Below are positions 1 to 8,900 of a stretch of 27,997 nucleotides of DNA, in pieces; within the stretch, counting starts at the first letter, position 1, and each line of letters opens with the position of its first letter. The translations under genes and the position numbers were made by a program. The DNA is from DASRRB01 sp036732755 (lineage in GTDB: Bacteria > Planctomycetota > B15-G4 > SIAN01). The stretch lies in NCBI GenBank assembly GCA_036732755.1, contig DAINBU010000061.1, positions 1-27,997 on the forward strand. The letters are read 5' to 3'. The notes below the pieces were generated by a model. It was not told the origin of the DNA. It searched no databases and saw only the letters and a program-made list of their open reading frames with translations.

Positions 1-1067
1 CTCGACCAGCTTCCTGTCCTCGACCACTGGGATCCGCTTCACCTGCTCCATCGCCGTGTGTTCGGCGCGCAGGTCTTCGCGGTAGCGGCCCTTCAGCGAC
101 GCGGCGAAGAAGTCGGCGGTGTTCGAGCTGATCTCGCCGCCGAAGAGGTCGAGCGAGTACGTGTACCAGAAGTTGATGATCTTCTGGATCGTCGGCAGGT
201 CGACGCCGTCGAGCGCGCGCACGTCCTTGCCGGGGTTCTGCTGCATCAGCTCGGCGGTGCGCCGCACGACGCGCATGAGCCCGGTCTCGCCGACGCTCAG
301 GTGGTGCGCCTCCTCGGTCAGCATGAACTTGCACGTGCGCGCCAGCGGGTCGAAGCCCGACTCGGCGAGCGACGCGAGCTGGTACTTGCCGTCGCGGTCG
401 GTGAACATCGTGAAGGCGAAGAAGCTCACCCAGTCGTGGCACGGCTGGTTGAACGCGCCGAGGATGCGCGGCTTGTCGGGATCGCCGGCGCGGCGGCGCA
501 GCAGCTCGTCGGCCTCTTCACGGCCGTCCTTCCCGAAGAACGCGTGCAGCAGGTAGACCATCGCCCAGAGGTGGCGCCCCTCCTCCACGTTCACCTGGAA
601 GAGGTTGCGCATGTCGAGCAGGCTCGGCGCCGTCTTGGCGAGCTGCCGCTGCTGCTCGACCGACGCCGGCTCGGTGTCGGCCTGCGTGACGATGATGCGC
701 CGCAGCATGTTGCGGAACTCGCCGGGCACTTCCTGGAAGACCGGCTTGCCGATGTTGTCGCCGAAGTGGATCTTGCGGTCGGCGATCGGGTGCGCGAGGA
801 AGATGCCCCAGCGGTATTCCGGCATCTTCACGTAGTCGAAGTTCGCCCAGCCGTCGGCGTCGACGGAGATCGCGGTGCGCAGCCAGACGTCCTTGTCCTG
901 CGCCAGCGCCGGGCCCATCTCGTTCCACCACTCGAGGTAGGCCGGCTGCCACGCCTCGAGCGCGCGCTGCAGACGCTTGTCGCCCGTGAGGTTGACGTTG
1001 TTGGGAATCTTGCTGAAACGGTCGACGTCGGCCATGTTGCGCTTCGCCCCGGGTTCGAATTCGGGCA

Positions 1068-1068
<1 letters not shown>
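1..1068 (-). CDS. boxB: Benzoyl-CoA 2,3-epoxidase oxygenase subunit BoxB (partial, C-terminus missing)
   Basis: BoxB is the diiron oxygenase component of the aerobic (box) benzoyl-CoA pathway. With its reductase BoxA it converts cytoplasmic benzoyl-CoA to 2,3-epoxybenzoyl-CoA using O2 and NADPH. The reverse strand reads open for 356 codons from ATG 1068 to the window edge, about three quarters of the family's usual length of roughly 470 residues. Family stretches seen include KIPNNVNLTGDKRLQRALE, FDYVKMPEYRWGIF and FNQPCHDWVSFFAFTMFTDR. Carboxylate/histidine motifs typical of the diiron site are EEGRH (E162, E163, H166) and EEAHH (E252-H256). The first ATG overlaps the boxC stop by one base (TGATG), implying translational coupling. 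A second ATG at 1035 (MADVDRF) fits the usual family N-terminus better and may be the true start. boxA is not visible and may lie to the left. Identification is firm; the exact start is not. Confidence 0.95.
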
Positions 1069-2735
<1,667 letters not shown>

Positions 2736-2773
2736 GGGAGGGCGGACCTTATCGGGGCATTCCGGAGGGGGCA

Positions 2774-2823
2774 AGCAGTATCCTGCTCACGTCTTGACGA
2801 ACGGTGCGTCGAATGAGCAGTAT
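2774..2823. promoter_or_regulatory. Candidate BoxR operator and boxR promoter in the boxC-boxR gap
   Basis: The 97-base gap between the divergent boxC and boxR starts holds a perfect inverted repeat AGCAG-TATC-CTGCT at 2774-2787. The octamer AGCAGTAT occurs at 2774-2781 and again at 2816-2823, 42 bases apart, which is four helical turns and puts both copies on the same DNA face. Between them TTGACG (2794-2799) could be a -35 box for boxR, with a poor -10 (CAGTAT, 2818-2823) inside the second octamer. On the reverse strand GATAAG (2751-2746) is a possible -10 for boxC. Dual use as an autoregulated operator for boxC and boxR is an inference; no experimentally defined BoxR site was matched. Confidence 0.4.
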
Positions 2824-2832
2824 GGTGCCACC

Positions 2833-3756
2833 ATGCCCCGCTCCCCCAGGAACCCGGCCGGCCCCCGTTCGAGCGGCGCGCGGCCGCGCCGTCCCGCGCG
2901 CAGCGAGCTCGACGCACTGCTTGCCCGGCTCGGCGCGCGCATCCGCGCCGGCCGCCAGGCGCGCGGGCTGACGCTCGCGGAGTTCGCCGACGCGGTCGGG
3001 CTCTCGCGCCGCTTCCTCACCGACCTCGAGCTCGGGCGCGCCAACGTCTCGCTGCAGGGGCTCGGCAAGGTGGCCGACGTGCTCGGCGTCTCCTCCGCCG
3101 CGCTGATCGCGCCGCAGGCCGACGGCGCCGCGAGCGGCCGCGCCGAGCTGCTGAGACTGGTCGAGCTCGTGCCGGAGCGTGCGGCCGACGAGGCGCGCGC
3201 CGCGCTCGAGAAGCTGATCTCCGCCGCGCCGCAACCCAGGCGCGTCGCGCTGATCGGGCTGCGCGGTGCCGGCAAGAGCTCGCTCGGCCGCGCCGCCGCC
3301 GAGAGCGCCGGCGTCCGCTTCGTCGAGCTCGACCAGCGGGTCGAAGAGGTGGCCGGGATGCCGCTCGCCGACGTCTTCACGCTGCACGGCGAGGCGTGGT
3401 ATCGCCGGCTCGAGCGCGAGGCGCTCGAGAAGCTCGTCGCCGACCGCCGCCCGCTCGTCGTCGCGACCGGCGGCGGCATCGTGGCGGCGGCCGACACCTA
3501 CGAGCTGCTGCGCCGCCACTTCGTCACCATCTGGCTCGAAGCGACGCCCGAGGACCACTGGAACCGCGTCGTCGAGCAGGGCGACGGCCGTCCGATGCAG
3601 GGCCAGCCCGCCGCGATGGCGCGCCTGCGCGAGATCCTCGCCGAGCGCGCCCCCCTCTACGGCCTCGCCCACCACACCGTCGACACCAGCGCGCTCGGCC
3701 TCGTGAAGAGTCGCGAGAAGGTGGAAGCGATCGTGAGGGCGGCGGCGTCCCATTGA
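2833..3756 (+). CDS. boxR: BoxR/BzdR-type regulator: XRE helix-turn-helix plus shikimate-kinase-like domain
   Basis: This is the transcriptional regulator of benzoyl-CoA catabolism, a family (BzdR, BoxR) that fuses a DNA-binding domain to a shikimate-kinase fold sensing benzoyl-CoA. The 307-residue protein has a basic N-terminus (1-24), an XRE helix-turn-helix (about 28-92; TLAEFADAVGLSRRFLTDLE), a helical linker (about 100-132) and a shikimate-kinase-like domain (about 137-305). In the latter are the Walker A loop GLRGAGKSS (142-150), ELDQ at 165-168, WYRRLE (189-194), the glycine motif ATGGGIV (211-217) and R253 in GRPM. ATG 2833 is the first usable start in frame after the control region. 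Known relatives bind benzoyl-CoA and repress the box genes; the divergent arrangement with boxCB supports the same role here. The kinase motifs look intact, but the family is not known as an aromatic biosynthesis enzyme. Confidence 0.93.
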   Translation: MPRSPRNPAGPRSSGARPRRPARSELDALLARLGARIRAGRQARGLTLAEFADAVGLSRRFLTDLELGRANVSLQGLGKVADVLGVSSAALIAPQADGAASGRAELLRLVELVPERAADEARAALEKLISAAPQPRRVALIGLRGAGKSSLGRAAAESAGVRFVELDQRVEEVAGMPLADVFTLHGEAWYRRLEREALEKLVADRRPLVVATGGGIVAAADTYELLRRHFVTIWLEATPEDHWNRVVEQGDGRPMQGQPAAMARLREILAERAPLYGLAHHTVDTSALGLVKSREKVEAIVRAAASH

Positions 3757-3816
3757 CGATTCGGCCGCGGCGCAGGAGTCTGCCCGCTCGAAGCCGATCG
3801 GAAGAGGAAGTTCGTC

Positions 3817-3927
3817 ATGGTGCCCACACTGTCCGCGTCGCTGCTCGCGATGGGTCTCCTCGTGCAGTCGTCACCGCCTTCGGGAGCCGCAGGGTCGGCT
3901 GGAGCGGCGGGATCCGGAGGCGTGTAG
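3817..3927 (+). other. Signal-peptide-like leader ending in TAG, in frame with the downstream Asp-box protein
   Basis: A purine-rich ribosome site (GAAGAGGAAG, 3801-3810) precedes ATG 3817. Thirty-six codons follow, starting MVPTLSASLLAMGLLVQSS, which resembles a short signal peptide, then a Gly/Ala/Ser-rich stretch. The frame is closed by TAG at 3925-3927. The next codons continue in the same frame without another stop into the Asp-box protein (5640). The secreted protein downstream otherwise has no export signal and no ribosome site. The simplest readings are a nonsense mutation or a base-call error within one gene spanning 3817-5640. Readthrough is possible but unsupported. Confidence 0.45.
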
Positions 3928-3954
3928 GCCGGCGACGCGACGAGCGGCGTCACC

Positions 3955-5640
3955 GTGAAGAAGCGCGGCCACGACCTCGCCGACATCCTGGTGCCGCTCG
4001 CGGGGTCTCAGCGCCGTTCGGGATCGTTCGGGCCGCCGTCGCCGCCGGCAGGATCGGATCGACGCGTCAACTCGCCGAGCGGGCGCCAGCAGTGGATGCC
4101 CATGGTCGCCGTCGATCCGACCGACCGACTCCATCTGGTCGGCACGGCGCTCGACAACCGCAACGACCGGAGTGATGCGCACCAACTCAACGCCGCCTAC
4201 TACGCGAGCTTCGACGGCGGCGAGACCTGGAGCGAATTCCTCGAGACCCATCCGACGTCGCCGCCGCTGCAGGCGAGCGCGACGGCGGTCGCGATCGGGC
4301 GATCGGGAGAGACGTATCTCTTCAAGGCGCTTCAGGTCAGCCCGTGGCCGGGGATGTACTTCGGCGTCTCACCGGATGGGGGCGTCACGGAGCCGACCTG
4401 GATCGAAATGCACGCGAGCGGCATCGAGCCGGCCGCCGCGGTCGATCGGACGACCGGTGCGCACGCGGGCGACATCTACCTCGCGAGCGTCGACTTCTAT
4501 TTCGCGGAGGGGGACTTCTACAGGATCGTCGTCCACTCTTCGTCGGACGGAGGCACGACCTGGAACGATTCAATCGTCGATGACGGTGGGGCCGAACAGT
4601 TCCACCTTCCGTCGATCGCCGTCGATTCGAGCGGCGTCGTCCACGTGGTCTTCTTCGATCAGGCGGCCGGCGCGATCGTGGCCGACTCCTCGTCGGATGG
4701 CGGCGCGACGTGGGGTACCGACGTCGCCATCGCGAGCGCCCAGGTTTTCGACATCCCGCATCTGCGGAACGTCGTCCAGCCGGCACCCGTGCTGGCGATC
4801 GACACGAGCGGCGGGCCGTTCGACGGCACGCTCTACGTCGCTTGGGCGCAGGACGGCAGTTCGAACGCACCGGACGTCGTGCTCTCGAAGTCGACCGACC
4901 ACGGTGCGACCTGGTCGACGCCGATTCCCGCGAGCGACGTCACGACCAACAGCCAGTTCACGCCGGCGATCGACGTCGACGAGAACGGCAATGTGAGCGT
5001 CGGCTTCTACGACCGCCGCGACGACCCGAACGACCGCCGCGTGAACTACTACGTCGCCCGCAGCGCCGACGGCGGCGCGACGTTCCGGCCGAACGTGAAG
5101 CTCTCCGAGACCGACTTCGATCCGAGCGGCTACGGGACCAGCGGACGAATCGTCGACCGCAACGGACTCGCCGCCTCCGACCGGCTCGTCCACGCGCTCT
5201 GGACCGACGGCCGCAACGGCAACAACGACATCTTCGGCAACTCCGCGAACCTCGCCCTCTTCACCGACGTCGCGACGATCTCCGCCGCGACCGGCGGCAC
5301 CGCGAGCTTCACCGTGGGTCCCGGCCCCTTCTTCCAGTTCACCGAGTACCACGTCCTCGGCTCGCTCACCGGCACGACTCCCGGCACCGACTTCAATTTC
5401 GAGAACGTCCCGGTCAACTACGACCTCTTCACCCTCGCGACGATCTACGACGCGAACTCCAACGTCTTCCCCGGCTTCACCGGCACGCTCGACGCGACCG
5501 GCGCCGCAGCGGCACAGCTCGTGAGCGGCCCGCTCCCGCCGGCGCTGATCGGGGTGCAGATGGACTTCGCCGCACTGGTCCGCGTCGGCGCCGCCGTGCG
5601 CTGGGGCTCGGCGCCGACGAGCGTCGTGATCGGGAACTGA
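3955..5640 (+). CDS. Sialidase-like Asp-box (BNR) repeat protein with C-terminal module
   Basis: This is a predicted extracellular beta-propeller protein. From GTG 3955 it has 561 residues. It repeats the Asp-box pattern of sialidases and related propellers: DGGETW, DGGTTWND, DGGATWGT, DHGATWST and DGGATF, with the first propeller strand near WMPMVAVDPTDRLHLVG. After the propeller, from about TDVATISAATGG, comes a beta-rich domain of about 120 residues containing GTLDATG and LPPALIGVQMDF. That domain resembles the C-terminal modules seen on many exported planctomycete proteins and the end of the FG-GAP protein at 8901-10397. Sialidase catalytic residues were not recognised, so an enzyme activity should not be assumed. 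GTG 3955 has no ribosome site; the natural start is probably ATG 3817, with an in-frame TAG at 3925 in between. The coding frame itself is clear; the 5' end and functionality are uncertain. Confidence 0.75.
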   Translation: MKKRGHDLADILVPLAGSQRRSGSFGPPSPPAGSDRRVNSPSGRQQWMPMVAVDPTDRLHLVGTALDNRNDRSDAHQLNAAYYASFDGGETWSEFLETHPTSPPLQASATAVAIGRSGETYLFKALQVSPWPGMYFGVSPDGGVTEPTWIEMHASGIEPAAAVDRTTGAHAGDIYLASVDFYFAEGDFYRIVVHSSSDGGTTWNDSIVDDGGAEQFHLPSIAVDSSGVVHVVFFDQAAGAIVADSSSDGGATWGTDVAIASAQVFDIPHLRNVVQPAPVLAIDTSGGPFDGTLYVAWAQDGSSNAPDVVLSKSTDHGATWSTPIPASDVTTNSQFTPAIDVDENGNVSVGFYDRRDDPNDRRVNYYVARSADGGATFRPNVKLSETDFDPSGYGTSGRIVDRNGLAASDRLVHALWTDGRNGNNDIFGNSANLALFTDVATISAATGGTASFTVGPGPFFQFTEYHVLGSLTGTTPGTDFNFENVPVNYDLFTLATIYDANSNVFPGFTGTLDATGAAAAQLVSGPLPPALIGVQMDFAALVRVGAAVRWGSAPTSVVIGN

Positions 5641-5730
5641 CGCGCTCGACGCAGCAAAGAGCGCCCCCTCGTTCCCGTGACGCCTCTGCACCCTGAACCG
5701 TCCGCGGCCGCGGCGGGCATCGGGAGGGCG

Positions 5731-8415
5731 ATGGCGCACGATGCGACGCGTTCCCTCGATCCCGAACACCTCCTCGCGCAGGCCGCTTGGATCCGGCGCC
5801 TCGCCGCGCGTCTGGTCGCGCGCGCGAGCGACGCCGACGACGTCGCGCAGGAGACGCTGCACCAGGCGCTGCGCCGCCCGCCCGGCGACGGGGGGAACGT
5901 GCGCGGCTGGCTCGCGCGCGTGGCGCGGCGCGTCGCTGCGCGCATGCGACGAGGCGACGAGCGCCGCGTCGCGCGCGAGCAGTCGGTCGCCCGAGCGACG
6001 GACTCCGCGGTCGAGTCGGCCGACGACGCGCTGCTCCGTGCGTCACTGCAGCGCACCGTCGTCGACGCCGTGATCCGCCTCGCCGAGCCGTACCGCACCG
6101 CGATCCTGCTGCACTATCTCGACGAGATCCCGACGCGCGACGTGGCGGAGCGCCTCGGCGTGCCGGTCGAGACGGTGCGCACGCGGCTGAAGCGGGGGCT
6201 CGCCCAGCTGCGTGAGGCGCTCGCGAACGAGGTCGAAGTCGAGCGCTCCGACGGCCGCCGGGAGAAGGGGCTTGCGGCGTTGGCGCTGCTTGTCGGGCCG
6301 CCGCGCGGCGTGTTCGCCAGCGCGGCCGGCGGCGCCGTGGTCGCGTCGGGACTCGGAGTCTTCGGAGCGCTCACGATGTCGCTCACGCTCAAGTGGACCG
6401 CGGCCGCGGTCGTCGTCGTGGCCGGCGGGATCGTCGTAGCGAGTCTCGCCACGCGCGCGCCGACGACGCTGGCTTCTCCTTCCGCGGGCTTCGCGGAACG
6501 AGCGACGGAGGCCGCGGCCGGCGCCGCGGCTCCCGCCGCGACGGCGCAGCGAGCCGCCGAAACCGCGGACGCCGTCGCGAAGCCGGGCGGGCTGGCGCCA
6601 GGACCGGATGCGACGACGGCGCCCACCGCGCCGCGCACGATCCATGGAACGGTGCGCGACGACGCCGGCTCGCCCGTGGCGGGCGCGCTCGTCGCCGTCG
6701 AGGCGACGGCGAAGGGCTGGCTCGTCGACGCGCGGAGCGTCTGCGAGCGCGGCCGGTCGCTGCTCGTCCTCGAGTCGATGCCCGACCGGCCCGCGAAGAA
6801 CGCGGGCGGCGATTCCGGACCGACCCTCGGGCGGAGCGGCTCCGACGGCCGCTTCGAGCTCCTCGCTCCGGAAGGACCGGCGATCAACCTCGCCGCGCTC
6901 GACCGCGAGCGCGGCGTCGCCGTTCGCGCCGGGCTCCCGCTCGCGCGCGATGCGGCGACGGCGGAGTTCGACCTCGCGCTCGAACGCGGGCTGCTCGTGC
7001 ACGGCCAAGTGACCGATGCGCAGGGCGTGGGGCTGCGCGACGCGCAGCTCTGGATCAGGACGGAACGCGGGAATCAGCTCGACATGCCAAGAACCGACGC
7101 GAACGGCGATTACCGTTCACTTCCCCTGCCGCGTCCCGATGCCGGGAAGCGGTTCTGGATCCAGGCTTCAGCGGAAGAGTTCGTCGACGAGGATCGCGCG
7201 ATCACGACGCCCTCCCGTTCCGAGAGCGACGTCACCGCCGACTTCCACCTGGAGCGCGACAGGATCGTGCGCGGCCGCGTCGTGCGCTCCGACCATGAGG
7301 CGTTCTCTTATTCGGCGCTCGGCGTCAAGGCGCGCGTGCTCGGCTGCATCGTCGACCCGACCACGCTCGCGCTTCCGCGCGAATCCGCGAGGTGCTCCAC
7401 AGGGATCGCAGAGGACGGAACGTGGCGGCTCCAGTTCGACCGCCAGGATCTTGGGTGGGCCGCGCTCTTCGTCGGCGACCGGCTGATCGACTCCGCGCCG
7501 ATCGTGGCCGGCGAACCGGCTCCCGATCTCGTGCTCGACGTCGAGACGATCGCGGCGGCGCGGCCGGCCGGCGCGCTGACGATCCGCGTGCGCGACGCGA
7601 AAGACGGCGCGCCCGTCGCGGCGTTCAACGTGGCGTTCGCGCCGGTGCGCTGCACGCTGCCGCCGGCCACCGAGGCGCGCCCGTTCAAGCGGAACGCCGA
7701 GTCGTCCGACGGAACCTTCACGACGCGGGAGCTCGTCGCCGCGACGTGGTGGCTCACCGTGAAGGCGCCGGGCTTCGCGCCCCGCGTCGTCGCCGCGACG
7801 GCGACGGACGCGGTGCCACCGCCCGTGGTCGTCGTCGACCTGGTCCGGCCATCCGCGCGCGTCGTGCGCGGCGCCGTCGTCGACGAGACCGGGAAGGGCG
7901 TCGCTCAGGCGAACGTCACGATCGTCGATCGCGACGGGCTCCCGGCGCTCGCCGAGGACGTCACGGTGGTCACCGACGCCGAGGGGCGCTTCGAATGCTC
8001 CGGCGTCCCCGACGGCCGCTGGTCCGTCGTCGCGACGCCGAAGTGGAGCGAGGAGGGGCCGACGCACCTCGCCGCCGCCTCCACCGCGATCGACGCGATG
8101 GGAGACGGCGACGTCGCTCCGCTCACGATCGTGTTGCGCGACGCCGTCCGCGTGCACGTCACCGTACGCGTGAACCCGCCGGGGCTGGAAGGTCCCTTCT
8201 CCTTCCGCGTGCTCGGCGCGGACGGCACCTGCCTCCGCGACGACACGTCCGCCGCGCGCTGGGTCCAGAGCTTCTCGTCCCGTCACGCCTGGGACTTCTT
8301 CCTCGCGCCGGGTCGCGCCACGATCGAGGCGCACTGCGCCGGCGCGAAACCGGGACGCATCGACGTCGTCGCCGAGCCAGGCGCGACGGCCGTGGTCGAA
8401 CTCGTGCAGCGCTGA
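5731..8415 (+). CDS. ECF sigma factor fused to a membrane segment and carboxypeptidase-regulatory-like repeats
   Basis: The N-terminal 170 residues are an ECF sigma-70 factor. Region 2 contains DADDVAQETL (34-43), and region 4 contains PYRTAILLHYLDEIPTRDVA followed by VPVETVRTRLKRGLAQLREAL (about 119-163), the promoter -35-binding helix-turn-helix. After a glycine/alanine-rich stretch a membrane segment (WTAAAVVVVAGGIVVASLA, about 221-240) leads to an Ala/Pro/Thr linker and about 590 residues of beta-sandwich repeats of the CarboxypepD_reg type. Repeat starts include IHGTVRDDAGSPVAGALVAV, LVHGQVTDAQGVGLRDAQL and VVRGAVVDETGKGVAQANV. The sigma domain would lie in the cytoplasm and the repeats outside the inner membrane. 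ATG 5731 was preferred over GTG 5677 because GGGAGG (5722-5727) sits at ideal spacing. No anti-sigma gene is adjacent, so tethering may itself control the sigma domain. That control is inferred; the fusion is seen directly in one open frame. Confidence 0.9.
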   Translation: MAHDATRSLDPEHLLAQAAWIRRLAARLVARASDADDVAQETLHQALRRPPGDGGNVRGWLARVARRVAARMRRGDERRVAREQSVARATDSAVESADDALLRASLQRTVVDAVIRLAEPYRTAILLHYLDEIPTRDVAERLGVPVETVRTRLKRGLAQLREALANEVEVERSDGRREKGLAALALLVGPPRGVFASAAGGAVVASGLGVFGALTMSLTLKWTAAAVVVVAGGIVVASLATRAPTTLASPSAGFAERATEAAAGAAAPAATAQRAAETADAVAKPGGLAPGPDATTAPTAPRTIHGTVRDDAGSPVAGALVAVEATAKGWLVDARSVCERGRSLLVLESMPDRPAKNAGGDSGPTLGRSGSDGRFELLAPEGPAINLAALDRERGVAVRAGLPLARDAATAEFDLALERGLLVHGQVTDAQGVGLRDAQLWIRTERGNQLDMPRTDANGDYRSLPLPRPDAGKRFWIQASAEEFVDEDRAITTPSRSESDVTADFHLERDRIVRGRVVRSDHEAFSYSALGVKARVLGCIVDPTTLALPRESARCSTGIAEDGTWRLQFDRQDLGWAALFVGDRLIDSAPIVAGEPAPDLVLDVETIAAARPAGALTIRVRDAKDGAPVAAFNVAFAPVRCTLPPATEARPFKRNAESSDGTFTTRELVAATWWLTVKAPGFAPRVVAATATDAVPPPVVVVDLVRPSARVVRGAVVDETGKGVAQANVTIVDRDGLPALAEDVTVVTDAEGRFECSGVPDGRWSVVATPKWSEEGPTHLAAASTAIDAMGDGDVAPLTIVLRDAVRVHVTVRVNPPGLEGPFSFRVLGADGTCLRDDTSAARWVQSFSSRHAWDFFLAPGRATIEAHCAGAKPGRIDVVAEPGATAVVELVQR

Positions 8416-8449
8416 GCAGAAGTCGTCGCGCGACGGTGCGCGCGCCCTC

Positions 8450-8794
8450 TCAGCCGCCGCCCTGCTGTCCCGCCCCGCTCGCCGGCGGATTCGCGGGCGT
8501 CGTGTCCGGCGCCGCAGCCGACGCGGTACTGATCGTCGGGTTCTCGCGGTTCTCCGGGTTCGCCTCGAGGAACCGCAACGCCTCCTTCAGCAGCGCTCGA
8601 CGGTCGTCTGCGTTCGCGACGTCCGCGAGATAGAAGCCGAGCACGACGGCGCGGTAGCTCTTCTTCGTCTCGGGGTCGGTGCGCGCGACCTTGGCGCCGA
8701 GCCACTGGCCGTCGGGGAGCTTCACGAAGGGCTCGACGCCCTCGGCGCCGGCGATCGGCTCGAAGACGGTGATCGAGTCGCGCTTGGTCGCCAT
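8450..8794 (-). CDS. Hypothetical protein, possibly 5'-truncated
   Basis: No family was recognised. From ATG 8794 the protein has 114 residues: a folded-looking part (ITVFEPIAGAEGVEPFV, then a helical segment DRRALLKEALRFLEANPE) and a low-complexity Ala/Pro/Gly tail ending GQQGGG. The same frame stays open about 40 codons upstream, to TGA near 8925. Roughly the last 30 of these codons have the same strong G/C third-position bias and encode plausible protein (LVRKWDRGFEFNVVGAQEIA), but no ATG, GTG or TTG occurs there; only CTG 8878 could serve as a start. The gene may therefore start at a non-standard codon, have lost its 5' end, or be disturbed by an error in the GC-rich palindrome just upstream. 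It lies 106 bases downstream of the FG-GAP gene on the same strand and converges with the sigma-fusion gene. Confidence 0.6.
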   Translation of the reverse strand: MATKRDSITVFEPIAGAEGVEPFVKLPDGQWLGAKVARTDPETKKSYRAVVLGFYLADVANADDRRALLKEALRFLEANPENRENPTISTASAAAPDTTPANPPASGAGQQGGG

Positions 8795-8881
8795 CGCGAG
8801 CGAGAGCTTCTTGTCGGCGGCGATCTCCTGCGCGCCGACGACGTTGAATTCGAAGCCGCGGTCCCATTTGCGGACCAGCGG

Positions 8882-8896
8882 GGCCGGGCCCCGGCC
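8882..8896. repeat. GC-only palindrome after the FG-GAP gene
   Basis: GGCCGGG-C-CCCGGCC is a perfect inverted repeat with seven-base arms, starting five bases after the stop codon of the leftward FG-GAP gene. No T-run follows, so a classical terminator is not supported. It may be an RNA stem between two leftward genes, and such a run is a likely place for sequencing error. Confidence 0.35.
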
Positions 8897-8900
8897 GCGA

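Noticed and set aside
2833..3756. Annotation as a biosynthetic shikimate kinase
   Set aside because: The kinase fold is fused to an XRE DNA-binding domain and sits divergent to boxCB, exactly the BoxR/BzdR architecture, so a regulator is the better call.
8424..8435. CGTCGCGCGACG palindrome between the converging sigma-fusion and small hypothetical genes, considered as a bidirectional terminator
   Set aside because: Short GC palindromes are expected often at this base composition, and no T-run follows on either strand.
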